64,000 nucleotides of DNA from DASQYE01 sp036389315. Lineage in GTDB: Bacteria; Acidobacteriota; Blastocatellia; Pyrinomonadales; Pyrinomonadaceae. Positions 7,737-16,509 of this stretch are shown piece by piece; within the stretch, counting starts at the first letter, position 1; each line of letters begins with the position of its first letter. Below the pieces are notes generated by a model. That model had not been told where the DNA came from, searched no databases, and was given only the letters and a program-made list of their open reading frames with translations. The position numbers and the translations under genes are program-made. The stretch spans positions 1 to 64,000 of the forward strand of contig DASVQF010000008.1 of the NCBI GenBank assembly GCA_036389315.1. The letters run 5' to 3'.

Positions 7737-10229
7737 ATGCGCTGCACCAAAGCTCTCTTCGCCACCATCCTCTTCACGCTGATGCTCTGGCCCTGTGGGC
7801 CCACGGCGATTGTGCTGGCCGCCGATAACATGGCCGAAGACACGCCGGAAGAGGAATCGGACGAATACGACGTGACGGCGCGCGTCATGCGAACAAGCAT
7901 GCTTCAGGGCGAAGTCACCTTGCGGCGCGCAGGCGCAAAGGAGTGGGAGCGCGCGACTCTGAACCTGCCGCTGCTGGAAGGCGACACGCTGGCGACCGCA
8001 AGCGACGCTCGTTTAGAGATACAGATTGACGCGCGCAACTTCCTGCGCGTCGGAGCCGACTCCGTGCTGAGCATCGTCACGCTACGCGAAGGCGGCATAG
8101 CCTTGAGCCTGACGCAGGGCACCGCCACGCTTCGCCTGGCGCGCTTCGACGCCGCTCAAGAGTATTTCGAGATAGACGCTCCGAAGAGCACGCTCTCGGC
8201 CGAAAGGGCGGGCCTTTATCGCCTGGATGTGAGCCCGGAGGGGAAGGTGCGTTTCACTGTGCGCGATGGCGGGCGCGCGCGCATCTACTCCGAGACGGCA
8301 GGCTTCACACTGCGCGAAGAGCGCACGGCGGAGCTGACGGATTCCGGCGCGGAGGAAGGCGACTGGCAGATGGGGGCCGCCACGGCCTTCGACGCCTGGG
8401 ACACCTGGGTCGAGGAGCGCGAGCGTTACCTGGCAGCGCGTTTACGCTACGAGGAGCGCGAGCGTTATTACGACCAGGACATCTGGGGCGCAGAGGAGTT
8501 GGACGCTTACGGTGATTGGGTCTCTGCGCCGGAGTACGGTGGCTGGGTCTGGCGTCCGCGTCCGAGCGCCGTGGGCAGCTATCCGAACTGGGCCCCGTAT
8601 CGTTACGGTCACTGGAGGTGGCGTCCTCCTTACGGTTGGACTTGGGTCGGGGACGAGCCCTGGGGCTGGGCTCCGTATCATTACGGCCGCTGGGTCTATT
8701 ACAACAATAGCTGGTGTTGGGCTCCGCGCGGCTACGGCTATCGCCAGCGGCGCAACTGGTGGCGGCCTGCCCTGGTCGTCGTGGCTAATGTTTCGACCTC
8801 TGACGGCGATCAGGTCGCATGGTATCCGCTGACTCACGGCCAGCACGACCCTTATCGTCGCAACAGGGGACGACACGAGGAGAGACCCGGTCAGCCGCGT
8901 CCTCATGATCGCGGCCGCCACAGGTGGCCCGTCAATCCGGGCGCAGTGACCTGTGTGCCCGCGCGCGAGTTTGGCAGACATTGGGCCCGCCCCAGACCTG
9001 CTACGACAGAGATAGCGCGCCGCGCAGCTAACGATGATCCGGCGCGCGCTCGCCTGCCCCAAGCACCGAGGGACGGCAGCGAGGACATCTCCGGCAATCG
9101 TGATCGTGACCGGCGGGCGCGCAATTGGCCCGCGCGTAACCCTTCCGTGAATCCGCCCGGCCACTGGCGCGAGCGGCCGACCGGCGCGGCCCTTCGCCAG
9201 CCCGGCACGCCGCTCGACAGAGAGTTACGCCGCACACGCTTCTACAACGGGCGCTCTCCACAGCCGTCGTCCTCCCCGGCAGAGTCAGGAGCCAGACCGG
9301 CAGACCCGAGCATAGGGGCCGTCGAGCGTCCCGCGCGAACCTCAAGACCGTCACGCGACCGGGACATGGACAGAGACAGGAGCTTCCGTAACAACTGGCC
9401 TTCGAGGGAGCGGCCTGCAAGAGAGCGACCTGCGAGGGAACAGCCTGATATCCCCGCTCGCACGCGCCCTCAAGACTCACCATTGCAGCGCCCGCCCGCT
9501 GTCTCGCCCGGCGAGGGCGGCCGCCCGCGTGAGAGAGAGCCAAGACAGCCGGGAGAGCAGAGGCAGCCGAGAGCGCCCCGCGCAGAACCCTTGCGACCAA
9601 GAGAGCCCCGCGCAGAAACTCCCGCGCAGCCTTCGGCCGAAGTTCCGCCGCGGCCGACAGACTCAACCGCTCCGGCAGACACAACCGGCCCGGCGGCACA
9701 GCCCGAGAGACCGCAAACAGCAGAGCGCCCGGCGCGCCCTGAAAGACGCGCGCCCGTCGAAAGGGATGAGCCGACGGATAGACCCGTGCGACGGCACGAA
9801 AGACTTGAGCCCCCGCAGCCGTCCAGTGCTCCTCAACCGCAAGCAGCAGCGCAGCCTGCGGTCGAAGCCGCGCAGCCTCGGCCGGAAGCGCCAAGCGTTG
9901 AGCCCTCCGCGCCCGAGCCTCAACCGGAACCGCCCGCGATTACGCCATCCGCACCCGCGCCTCAGCCTGAGACGCCCGCGCCTGCGCGCCAGGAGCCTGC
10001 GCCTCAAAGGGAAGAGCCCGTGCGCAGAGAGGAGCCGCCGCCCACGCCAGCGCCACCGCCGGAGCCTGTGTCAGCGCCTCCGCCACCACCGTCTGAGCCG
10101 TCACCACCGCCACCGTCACCGCCTCCCGCGCCTGATCCGCCGCCGCCTCAGCCTGAGCCGCCGCGCTCAGACCCGCCGCCTGCGCCCGAGCCACGGCAAC
10201 CCGAAGCTGCCGCGCCGCCGCAGGACTAA
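7737..10229 (+). CDS. FecR-domain protein with DUF6600-like Trp-rich repeats and long Pro/Arg-rich tail
   Basis: ATG 7737 is chosen because AAGGAG lies 10 nt upstream; the ATG at 7728 is too close to it. The 830-aa product has a signal peptide (residues 1-28), an acidic linker, and a FecR domain of roughly 40-170 (EGDTLATASDARLEIQ, then FLRVGADSVLSI). A Trp/Tyr/Gly repeat region follows at about 225-330 (GDWVSAPEYGGWVWRPR, YGHWRWRPPYGWTWVGDEP, YGRWVYYNNSWCWAPRG), of the type found in DUF6600. The remaining 450 residues are low-complexity Arg/Pro/Glu, ending in almost pure Pro/Ala/Glu. This suggests a periplasmic or envelope-spanning protein. No sigma/anti-sigma pair is adjacent, so a FecR signalling role is not supported. 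Confidence 0.75.
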   Translation: MRCTKALFATILFTLMLWPCGPTAIVLAADNMAEDTPEEESDEYDVTARVMRTSMLQGEVTLRRAGAKEWERATLNLPLLEGDTLATASDARLEIQIDARNFLRVGADSVLSIVTLREGGIALSLTQGTATLRLARFDAAQEYFEIDAPKSTLSAERAGLYRLDVSPEGKVRFTVRDGGRARIYSETAGFTLREERTAELTDSGAEEGDWQMGAATAFDAWDTWVEERERYLAARLRYEERERYYDQDIWGAEELDAYGDWVSAPEYGGWVWRPRPSAVGSYPNWAPYRYGHWRWRPPYGWTWVGDEPWGWAPYHYGRWVYYNNSWCWAPRGYGYRQRRNWWRPALVVVANVSTSDGDQVAWYPLTHGQHDPYRRNRGRHEERPGQPRPHDRGRHRWPVNPGAVTCVPAREFGRHWARPRPATTEIARRAANDDPARARLPQAPRDGSEDISGNRDRDRRARNWPARNPSVNPPGHWRERPTGAALRQPGTPLDRELRRTRFYNGRSPQPSSSPAESGARPADPSIGAVERPARTSRPSRDRDMDRDRSFRNNWPSRERPARERPAREQPDIPARTRPQDSPLQRPPAVSPGEGGRPREREPRQPGEQRQPRAPRAEPLRPREPRAETPAQPSAEVPPRPTDSTAPADTTGPAAQPERPQTAERPARPERRAPVERDEPTDRPVRRHERLEPPQPSSAPQPQAAAQPAVEAAQPRPEAPSVEPSAPEPQPEPPAITPSAPAPQPETPAPARQEPAPQREEPVRREEPPPTPAPPPEPVSAPPPPPSEPSPPPPSPPPAPDPPPPQPEPPRSDPPPAPEPRQPEAAAPPQD

Positions 10230-10282
10230 ACTATGAGCAAGGGAGCTTTTCAGAAAACAGGAATATTCAAGGAGAGAAAGAA

Positions 10283-10738
10283 ATGAGAGTACTAATCTTC
10301 GTCGCGCTACTGCTTGGTTTTTCACCCGCCCTTCACACTGCTTCGACTGAGGCGTGGGCCAAAGGCGAGCCCGCCAGGGAGAGGCTGGGTCTGGTGCAGA
10401 AGATATATGTCGGCGACATGGGCGGGGCTGACGAAGCTGATCGCTTCCGCCTGCTGCTCGAAGAACAGCTCTCGAAAAGAGGCTTCACCGTGGTCGAGAA
10501 GGCTGAGAATGCCGATGCGATTCTCACGGGCGCTCTTTCAGTGCGCGTCTTCGACGACAAGTCCGAGGCGAGAGCTTTCGTCCGGCTGATGACTCCGACG
10601 GGCGAGCATATCTGGTCTAAGGACTTCGGCAACCGCTGGCTGGTCAATCCCTTCAGCCGCCAGGAACCCGTCAAGCGGCGCGCCGAAGAAGTCGCTAACC
10701 GTTTGCGCGAGGACTGGAAGAAATCGGGCGGAAAGTGA
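10283..10738 (+). CDS. small exported protein, hypothetical
   Basis: This 151-aa protein has a signal peptide (MRVLIFVALLLGFSPALHT) and a GGAGAG ribosome binding site. The mature part (IYVGDMGGADEADRFRLLLEEQLSKRGFTVV, then ADAILTGAL) resembles the alternating beta/alpha pattern of periplasmic CsgG/TolB-N/LpoB-like domains, in which a partner-binding strand is followed by a helix and a variable 'ADAIL(T/S)G' turn. That assignment is structural analogy only. It lies 53 bp downstream of the FecR gene, probably co-transcribed with it, and ends at a strong bidirectional terminator. Confidence 0.65.
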   Translation: MRVLIFVALLLGFSPALHTASTEAWAKGEPARERLGLVQKIYVGDMGGADEADRFRLLLEEQLSKRGFTVVEKAENADAILTGALSVRVFDDKSEARAFVRLMTPTGEHIWSKDFGNRWLVNPFSRQEPVKRRAEEVANRLREDWKKSGGK

Positions 10739-10747
10739 AATGAACAG

Positions 10748-10796
10748 GGATGAGGGATGAAGAAAAAGCAGCTTGCCTTTCATTCATCCCTCATCC
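10748..10796. terminator. bidirectional inverted-repeat terminator
   Basis: Perfect 14-bp arms (10748-10761 and 10783-10796) flank a 21-nt spacer and are followed by CTTTTC on the plus strand. It sits in the 64-bp gap between two convergent genes. Confidence 0.75.
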
Positions 10797-10802
10797 TTTT
10801 CT

Positions 10803-12788
10803 TTACCCGCCGACGTGAACGGAGGGGCGCTTCTCAGGGTTTTTCTCGGCCTGGCGCAGGACTTCGTGCGTTGTCGGCGCTGTGTCTCCCTCTCCGAAGG
10901 CGATGTACTTTAAGAGGTAGCTCAAGGGGTTGCCCTCGCTCCATCCGAAGTAGACGTGCGGCAGCTTCCCTGTCTTATTGCGCAGGTGAAGAAGGAAGGC
11001 GGCTATGGCATTGGGCACAGCAGGGCTTTCGGCTCTCAGCACGCGATAACCGTCAACGCGGTCTCCCCTGACCCTCAACACTCCGGCGAACTCCGAAGCA
11101 TCGCTCGGGCTGACCTCGAAGAAGATGATCGGCTCGCCCGGCGGGATGTGATTATCTTCGCGCTTCTCCTTCTCCTTCATCCGGTATTCGCTGGCGTCGC
11201 CACGGTCGCAGCGATTGGCGATGATGCGAATAGTGCCGCGACTGGCTTCGTCTATGAACGCCTGTGCGGCCGGGTCTAGCTCTACGCGATTGACTCTCAG
11301 CTCGGTCGTGCGCCAGATGCGCGAGACGAGCGAGGTGAAGATAATGGCGACGATGAAGAAGGACGCGATCTTGATGCCTTCGGGGCGCTCGATGATGTTG
11401 ACGACGGTCGTGTAGCCGAAGACCAGGGCGATCAGGAGGTAGGCCCACCACGCACCGCCCTTGCGCCGCACGGAGAGCGTGACGGCCACCGCCGCCGAGC
11501 TCATCAGGACGAGCACGCCCGTCGCGTACGCCCCGCCTTGCGCGTCCACGTCTGCGCGGAAGATGACGGTCACGGCAAAGGCTATGGCTGTGAAGACCAG
11601 AGTCAGCGGGCGCGTCGCCCTGGCCCAATCAGGAGCCATCCCGTAGCGCGGCAGGTAGCGCGGGACGATGTTCAAGAGCCCGGCCATAGCCGATGCGCCC
11701 GCGAACCAGAGTATCGCAATCGTGCTCACGTCGTAGGCCGTGCCGAACCAATCGCCCAGGAAATGATGGGCCAGGTAAGAGAGGGCGCGCCCGTTGGCCT
11801 CGCCTCCGACCGCGAACTCTCGGGGCGGGATCAGTAGGGTCGTCACAAAGCTGCTCGCAATCAGATAGACGCTCATAATCAGGGCGGCCGTGCGGAGCAG
11901 CTTTTTCGTGTTGCGGATGCGACCCTGTAGAAGGGCCTGCGCGCTCGGCACGGGCACGCGCGCGCTTCGGGTAGTATGAATGTCGTCCAGCTCTTTCTTT
12001 GTCAGCGCCCTCTCGCCCTGCACCAGAGGCATGACGGCGACGCCCGTCTCAAAGCCCGAAAGACCGAGCGCCAGTTTCGGGAAGAGCAGGAGCGCGACGC
12101 CGATCATGGCGAGCGGGCTGCTGTGCGCGGTAAAGAGCGCCTGCTTCCATTCGGGAAGATGAAAGGGATGCGTCGCCAACTCGTATATGCCGATGTTGAC
12201 CACGATCAGGTTCAGGAAGAGATAGATGCCGACGAGCAGCACGGCGAGCCCTATGGCTTCCTTGAACCCTTTCAGAAAGACTGCGCCGAGCACGGCGACG
12301 AGGACGAGCGTGATGCCGACCTGGTGCTTGAGAAACTCGGGCGTGAACGGATTCTCGATGACGTGGGCCGTGGCGTCTGCCGCCGAGAGCGTGATGGTGA
12401 TGACGAAGTCCGTGGCGACGAAGCCCAACAGGACGAGCACGAAGAGCTTGCCCTTCCAGCGCGAGAGCAGGTTCTCAAGCATCGAGATCGAGCCTTCGCC
12501 GTGCGGGCTCTCCTCCGCCACGCGGCTGTAGATGGGCAGCGCGCCGAAGAGCGTCAGCAGGACTAGGATGAGCGTCGCGATGGGTGAGAGCGCGCCTGCG
12601 GCCAGAAAGGCTATGCCGGGTTGATAGCCGAGGGTGGAGAAGTAATCAACGCCCGTCAGGCACATCACCCGCCACCATGAATGCTGGTGATGCTGGCCTT
12701 CGCGCTCGTGCGGCCCTTCGACTTCCTTGATGCCCTTGAACAGCCAGAGCTTGAAGCGTCGTTTCGATTTGCTTTGCAGCACCGCCAT
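10803..12788 (-). CDS. APC-superfamily transporter (KUP/KimA-like), riboswitch-controlled copy
   Basis: ATG 12788 is preceded by GGAGG at 7-8 nt (661 aa); the longer reading starts at a TTG. The basic N-terminus is followed by about 12 transmembrane segments, beginning at CLTGVDYFSTLGYQPGIAF (residues 43-61), where the GVDxFSTLGYQPG loop resembles the unwound TM1 of APC/KUP potassium and amino-acid carriers. A soluble C-terminal domain of about 165 residues (from about 495) follows. It is a close paralog of the gene at 13227-15236; their last 150 residues are nearly identical. The leader contains a c-di-AMP riboswitch, and that ligand class regulates potassium and osmolyte transport in other bacteria, so a K+ or osmolyte substrate is the best inference. 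Confidence 0.8.
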   Translation of the reverse strand: MAVLQSKSKRRFKLWLFKGIKEVEGPHEREGQHHQHSWWRVMCLTGVDYFSTLGYQPGIAFLAAGALSPIATLILVLLTLFGALPIYSRVAEESPHGEGSISMLENLLSRWKGKLFVLVLLGFVATDFVITITLSAADATAHVIENPFTPEFLKHQVGITLVLVAVLGAVFLKGFKEAIGLAVLLVGIYLFLNLIVVNIGIYELATHPFHLPEWKQALFTAHSSPLAMIGVALLLFPKLALGLSGFETGVAVMPLVQGERALTKKELDDIHTTRSARVPVPSAQALLQGRIRNTKKLLRTAALIMSVYLIASSFVTTLLIPPREFAVGGEANGRALSYLAHHFLGDWFGTAYDVSTIAILWFAGASAMAGLLNIVPRYLPRYGMAPDWARATRPLTLVFTAIAFAVTVIFRADVDAQGGAYATGVLVLMSSAAVAVTLSVRRKGGAWWAYLLIALVFGYTTVVNIIERPEGIKIASFFIVAIIFTSLVSRIWRTTELRVNRVELDPAAQAFIDEASRGTIRIIANRCDRGDASEYRMKEKEKREDNHIPPGEPIIFFEVSPSDASEFAGVLRVRGDRVDGYRVLRAESPAVPNAIAAFLLHLRNKTGKLPHVYFGWSEGNPLSYLLKYIAFGEGDTAPTTHEVLRQAEKNPEKRPSVHVGG

Positions 12789-12861
12789 CGTTTGGCCCTC
12801 CAAAAATCAGGGATATTGGAGTAGACCTTCCGGAACAAGACCCAAATCTTTCCGTACATGC

Positions 12862-12888
12862 AAAAGCCACCCGGGCGCTGGTGGCTTT
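12862..12888 (-). terminator. riboswitch expression-platform terminator
   Basis: On the minus strand AAAGCCACC (12888-12880) pairs with GGTGGCTTT (12871-12863) across an 8-nt GC loop, then TTTGC. It stands between the riboswitch aptamer and the transporter start, as expected for ligand-induced transcription termination. Confidence 0.75.
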
Positions 12889-12944
12889 CGCCAGGCGCTC
12901 AAGTGGCCGAGGCAATACGGAATCGAAGATTGGTCTGTTCTCTG

Positions 12945-13135
12945 TCTCTTCCGTACACGCCTACGAGGTTAGCTGACGGGCTCGGGCCTGGAAGTGCCCT
13001 ACATGAACTGGTGGCGGCCCGGCGACTTGTTCGGAGCCGCCCCGTCATGATTCGCCCCTTATCCTGCGCTCTCAACTGAAGAGCGTCGGACGATGGTTCC
13101 CCCGCGCTGCTCTCTCTTTTCCTGCGAGCGAGCAG
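12945..13135 (-). promoter_or_regulatory. c-di-AMP riboswitch (ydaO/yuaA class)
   Basis: Reading the minus strand, the leader contains GCGGGGGAACC (about 13105-13095), GGGGCGAATC near 13058-13049, and the hallmark CCGTCAGCTAACCTCGTAGG at about 12981-12960. These correspond in order and sequence to the conserved blocks of the ydaO/yuaA (c-di-AMP) aptamer; the internal stems vary, as in the family. The outer limits are approximate. It lies about 155 nt upstream of the transporter ATG with a terminator hairpin between, which predicts that high c-di-AMP shuts the transporter off. Confidence 0.87.
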
Positions 13136-13226
13136 CTTCGGCAGACAATTTGTCAAATCAAATGCGATACACGGAAATACTACGCTCCCACCTGACGTAA
13201 ATCAACAGCCCCTTCTGCCCCAGGCT

Positions 13227-15236
13227 TTATCCGCCGACGTGGACTGTCGGCCTGCGCTCGGGGTCTTTCTCGGCCTGGCGCAGGACTTCGTGCGTTGTCG
13301 GCGCTGTGTCTCCCTCGCCGAAGGCGATGTACTTTAAGAGGTAGCTCAAGGGGTTGCCCTCGCTCCATCCGAAGTAGACGTGCGGCAGCTTCCCTGTCTT
13401 GTTCCTCAAATAGAGCAGGAACGCAGCAATCGCATTGGGCACAGCAGGGCTCTCAGTCCGCAGCACGCGATAGCCGTCCACCTTCTCGCCCCTGATCCTG
13501 AGCACACCCGAAAACTCCGAGGCGTCGCCCGGCGTGACCTCGAAGAAGATGATCGGCTCGCCCGGCGGGATGTGATTATCTTCGCGCTTCTCCTTCTCCT
13601 TCATCCGGTATTCGCTGGCGTCGCCACGGTCGCAGCGATTAGTGATGATGCGAATAGTGCCGTGACTGGCTTCGTCTATGAACGCCTTGGCCGTTTGATC
13701 CAGCTCGACTCTTTCCACTCTCAGCTCGGTCGTGCGCCAGACGCGCGAGACGAGCGAGGCCAGCACGATGACGGCGATAAAGACCAGGGCGATCTTGATG
13801 CCTTCCGGCTGCTCTATGATGTTGGCGATGGTGGTGTAGATGAAGACGAGCGAGATCAGCAGGAACGCCCATCTGATTGACTCGCGCTTGCGCCAGGTCG
13901 AGAGCGTGACGGCAATCGCCGCCGAACTCATCAGCGCCAGCACGCCCGTCGCGTACGCGCCCCCCTGCGCCTCAACGTCTGCACGGAAGAAGAGGGTCAC
14001 GGCGAAGCAGGCGGTCGTTAAGACCAGAGTCAGCGGCCTGGTCGCGCGGGCCCATTCCGGAGCCATCCCGTAGCGCGGCAGGTAACGCGGAATAATGTTC
14101 AGGAGCCCGGCCAGCGCCGAGGAGCCCGCGAACCACAGGATAGAGATGGTGCTCAGGTCGTAGATCGTCCCGAACAGGCTCCCGAGATAATGGTGGGCCA
14201 GGTAGGCCAGCGCGCGGCCGTTTGCCAGCCCAGCCTCCTGCGTCTCCGTCTCGGGGCGAAACTCCTCGGGCGGAATCAGCAGCGTCGTCACAATGCTGCT
14301 CGAAATCAGCAGCACGCACATAATCAGCGCGGCCGTCTTCAATAGCTTGCGCGTATTGATTATGCGACCCTGTAGAAGGGCCTGCGCGCTCGGCACGGGC
14401 ACGCGCGCGCTTCTGGTGGTGTGTATGTCTTCCAGTTCTTCTGCCGTCAAGTCCCTCTCGCCCTTCACCAGAGGCATGACGACCACGCCCGTCTCAAAGC
14501 CCGAAAGACCGAGCGCCAGTTTCGGAAAGACCAGCAGAGCAGCGCCGATCATCGCCAGCGGATTCCCGTAGCCCTGGAAGAGAGCGTTCTTCCAATTCCT
14601 CAATGCTTCCGCATGCGTTGCGATCTCGTAAAAGCCCACGGCCACGATCACCAGGTTGAGCGCGATATAGACGGCGACCAGAACGACGGCGATGCCGATG
14701 GCCTCTTTGAAGCCCTTGAGAAAGACTGCGCCGAGGGCCCCGATCAAGATCAGCGTGACGGCAATGTGATGACGGCCAAAGAAGGCTGGCGCATAAGGGT
14801 TGTCGGCTATGTGAACGGCGGCGTCTGCCGCCGAGAGCGTGATGGTGATGATAAAGCTGGTGGCGGCAAAGCCGAGCAGGCAGAGGACGAAGAGCTTGCC
14901 CTTCCAGCGCGAGAGCAGGTTCTCAAGCATCGAGATCGAACCGTCGCCGTGCGGGCTCTCGGCCGCGACCCGGTTATACATCGGCAGCGCGCCGAAGAGC
15001 GTCAGCAGCACGAGCACCAGCGTCGCAATCGGCGAGAGCGCGCCCGCCGCGACATAGGCTATGCCGGGTTGATAGCCGAGGGTGGAGAAGTAGTCAACGC
15101 CCGTCAGGCACATCACCTGCCACCATGAATGCTGGTGATGCTGGCCCTCCCGGTCGTGCGGCCCTTCGGGCTCCTGCACCCCCTTGAAGAACCAGAGCAG
15201 AAATCTTCTCTTCGACTGTGTCTTTAAGATCGTCAT
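13227..15236 (-). CDS. APC-superfamily transporter (KUP/KimA-like), second tandem copy
   Basis: This 669-aa paralog of the downstream transporter shares the same architecture: N-terminal GVDYFSTLGYQPGIAY loop, about 12 transmembrane segments and a C-terminal soluble domain. Identity is very high at the C-terminus (KTGKLPHVYFGWSEGNPLSY onward) and lower in several membrane segments and in an insertion after PPEEF (ETETQEAGLANG), so the copies have diverged or been partly homogenised. ATG 15236 has GGGG 8 nt upstream. Unlike the other copy it has no recognisable c-di-AMP riboswitch, so the two are probably used under different conditions. Confidence 0.8.
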   Translation of the reverse strand: MTILKTQSKRRFLLWFFKGVQEPEGPHDREGQHHQHSWWQVMCLTGVDYFSTLGYQPGIAYVAAGALSPIATLVLVLLTLFGALPMYNRVAAESPHGDGSISMLENLLSRWKGKLFVLCLLGFAATSFIITITLSAADAAVHIADNPYAPAFFGRHHIAVTLILIGALGAVFLKGFKEAIGIAVVLVAVYIALNLVIVAVGFYEIATHAEALRNWKNALFQGYGNPLAMIGAALLVFPKLALGLSGFETGVVVMPLVKGERDLTAEELEDIHTTRSARVPVPSAQALLQGRIINTRKLLKTAALIMCVLLISSSIVTTLLIPPEEFRPETETQEAGLANGRALAYLAHHYLGSLFGTIYDLSTISILWFAGSSALAGLLNIIPRYLPRYGMAPEWARATRPLTLVLTTACFAVTLFFRADVEAQGGAYATGVLALMSSAAIAVTLSTWRKRESIRWAFLLISLVFIYTTIANIIEQPEGIKIALVFIAVIVLASLVSRVWRTTELRVERVELDQTAKAFIDEASHGTIRIITNRCDRGDASEYRMKEKEKREDNHIPPGEPIIFFEVTPGDASEFSGVLRIRGEKVDGYRVLRTESPAVPNAIAAFLLYLRNKTGKLPHVYFGWSEGNPLSYLLKYIAFGEGDTAPTTHEVLRQAEKDPERRPTVHVGG

Positions 15237-15260
15237 AGTTGCAACCCCGTGACAGCGAAA

Positions 15261-15281
15261 TTAATTGACGCCCTCAATTAA
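15261..15281. promoter_or_regulatory. palindromic candidate operator upstream of second transporter
   Basis: TTAATTGA at 15261-15268 and TCAATTAA at 15274-15281 form a perfect 8-bp inverted repeat with a 5-bp spacer, 25 bp ahead of the transporter start. This fits a dimeric regulator site or a 5'UTR hairpin. The rest of 15237-15537 carries a very GC-rich hairpin (about 15380-15412) and no gene. Confidence 0.4.
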
Positions 15282-15537
15282 TAGCACCACGTCTGCGAAC
15301 CGTCCGATTTTGCTTCCGGATCATCCAACTTAATACAATAAATCGGCTCAAAGAAAAAGCGGCTGCCGGTACGGGAGGCCGACGGCCCGGAGGCTCCGGG
15401 GCCGAAAGCGCGGCGGTTTTTCTCAACAGATAGACAAAACCGTCCAAGCGTGATGCAATACGGCCGGGCACGCCCTTTCTCAATCATGTGCAAAGGCCCA
15501 GGCATCCGGCTGAAGTACCGGCGCACAACTTCGGATT

Positions 15538-16491
15538 ATGGAACGAATCGTTTTCTTAGAGCGCGACACCTTCGTGGCGCATTTCCGCCCGCCCGCCTTC
15601 GAGCATGAGTGGAAGGAATATGCCAGGACATCTGCGGAAGAGGTTGTCGAGAGGCTCAGCGAGGCCACGATAGCCATCTGTAACAAGGTGCGACTGGGCG
15701 AAAGGGAGTTGGCCCATCTACCGGGCTTGCGCTTTATCGCCATCGCCGCCACGGGCGTCGATAACGTTGACCTCTCTTTTTGCAACCGTCGCGGCGTCGG
15801 GGTCGCGAACGTACGCAACTACGCCCGCCATGCTGTGCCCGAGCACGTCTTCGCGCTGGTGCTTGCCTTGCGCCGCAATCTCTTGAGTTATCGTCAAGAC
15901 CTGCGCGAGGGGGCATGGCAAAGGGCCGCGCAGTTTTGCCTTCTCACGCATACTATTCACGACCTGCACGAAAGCACGCTCGGCATCATCGGCTACGGCG
16001 CTTTGGGCCAGGCGGTCGCGCGGCTTGCCCAAGCCTTCGGCATGCGCGTGCTCGTTGGCGAGCACAAGGGCGCTCAAGAAGTTCGGCAGGGCCGCGTGAG
16101 CTTCCGCGAGCTGCTCGCGTCGAGCGATGTCGTGACTCTGCATTGCCCTCTGACGGAAGAGACGCGGGAGATGATCGGCGCGGCGGAGTTTCAGTTGATG
16201 CGAGAGGGCGCGCTGCTGATTAATACTGCGCGCGGCGGGCTGGTCTCGGAGAGCGCGCTTCGGGAGGCGCTCAAGCAGGGCCGAATCGGCGGCGCGGGTT
16301 TCGATGTCCTGACGAGCGAGCCGCCGCGCGAGGGAAATCCCCTCCTTGATCTGGACTTGCCCAACTTTATCCTGACGCCGCACGTCGCATGGGCCAGCCG
16401 CGAGGCCATGCAGGCCCTAGCAGATCAGGTCATCCTGAACATAGAGGCGTTCGTCCGTGGAGAGCCGCGCAATCTGGTCACTTCTTCCTGA
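15538..16491 (+). CDS. D-isomer-specific 2-hydroxyacid dehydrogenase
   Basis: The 317-aa NAD-dependent dehydrogenase is of the glycerate / hydroxypyruvate / phosphoglycerate dehydrogenase family. The Rossmann motif GIIGYGALGQAVA lies at about 148-160. The catalytic triad is visible: Arg232 (NTARGGL), Glu261 (TSEPP) and His282 (TPHVAWAS). There is no ACT domain, which argues against canonical SerA. The residue after the second beta strand is not a clear Asp (VLVGEHKG), so cofactor choice is uncertain. It is convergent with the gene at 16510. Confidence 0.88.
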   Translation: MERIVFLERDTFVAHFRPPAFEHEWKEYARTSAEEVVERLSEATIAICNKVRLGERELAHLPGLRFIAIAATGVDNVDLSFCNRRGVGVANVRNYARHAVPEHVFALVLALRRNLLSYRQDLREGAWQRAAQFCLLTHTIHDLHESTLGIIGYGALGQAVARLAQAFGMRVLVGEHKGAQEVRQGRVSFRELLASSDVVTLHCPLTEETREMIGAAEFQLMREGALLINTARGGLVSESALREALKQGRIGGAGFDVLTSEPPREGNPLLDLDLPNFILTPHVAWASREAMQALADQVILNIEAFVRGEPRNLVTSS

Positions 16492-16509
16492 CGCTCTCGA
16501 CTGCTTTTC

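Noticed and set aside
8442..9894. Two long frames antisense to the FecR gene
   Set aside because: Low-complexity mirror of the Pro/Arg-rich tail; no start signals or motifs.
15237..15537. Second c-di-AMP riboswitch upstream of the other transporter
   Set aside because: None of the conserved blocks (such as GTCAGCTAACC) is present in this leader.
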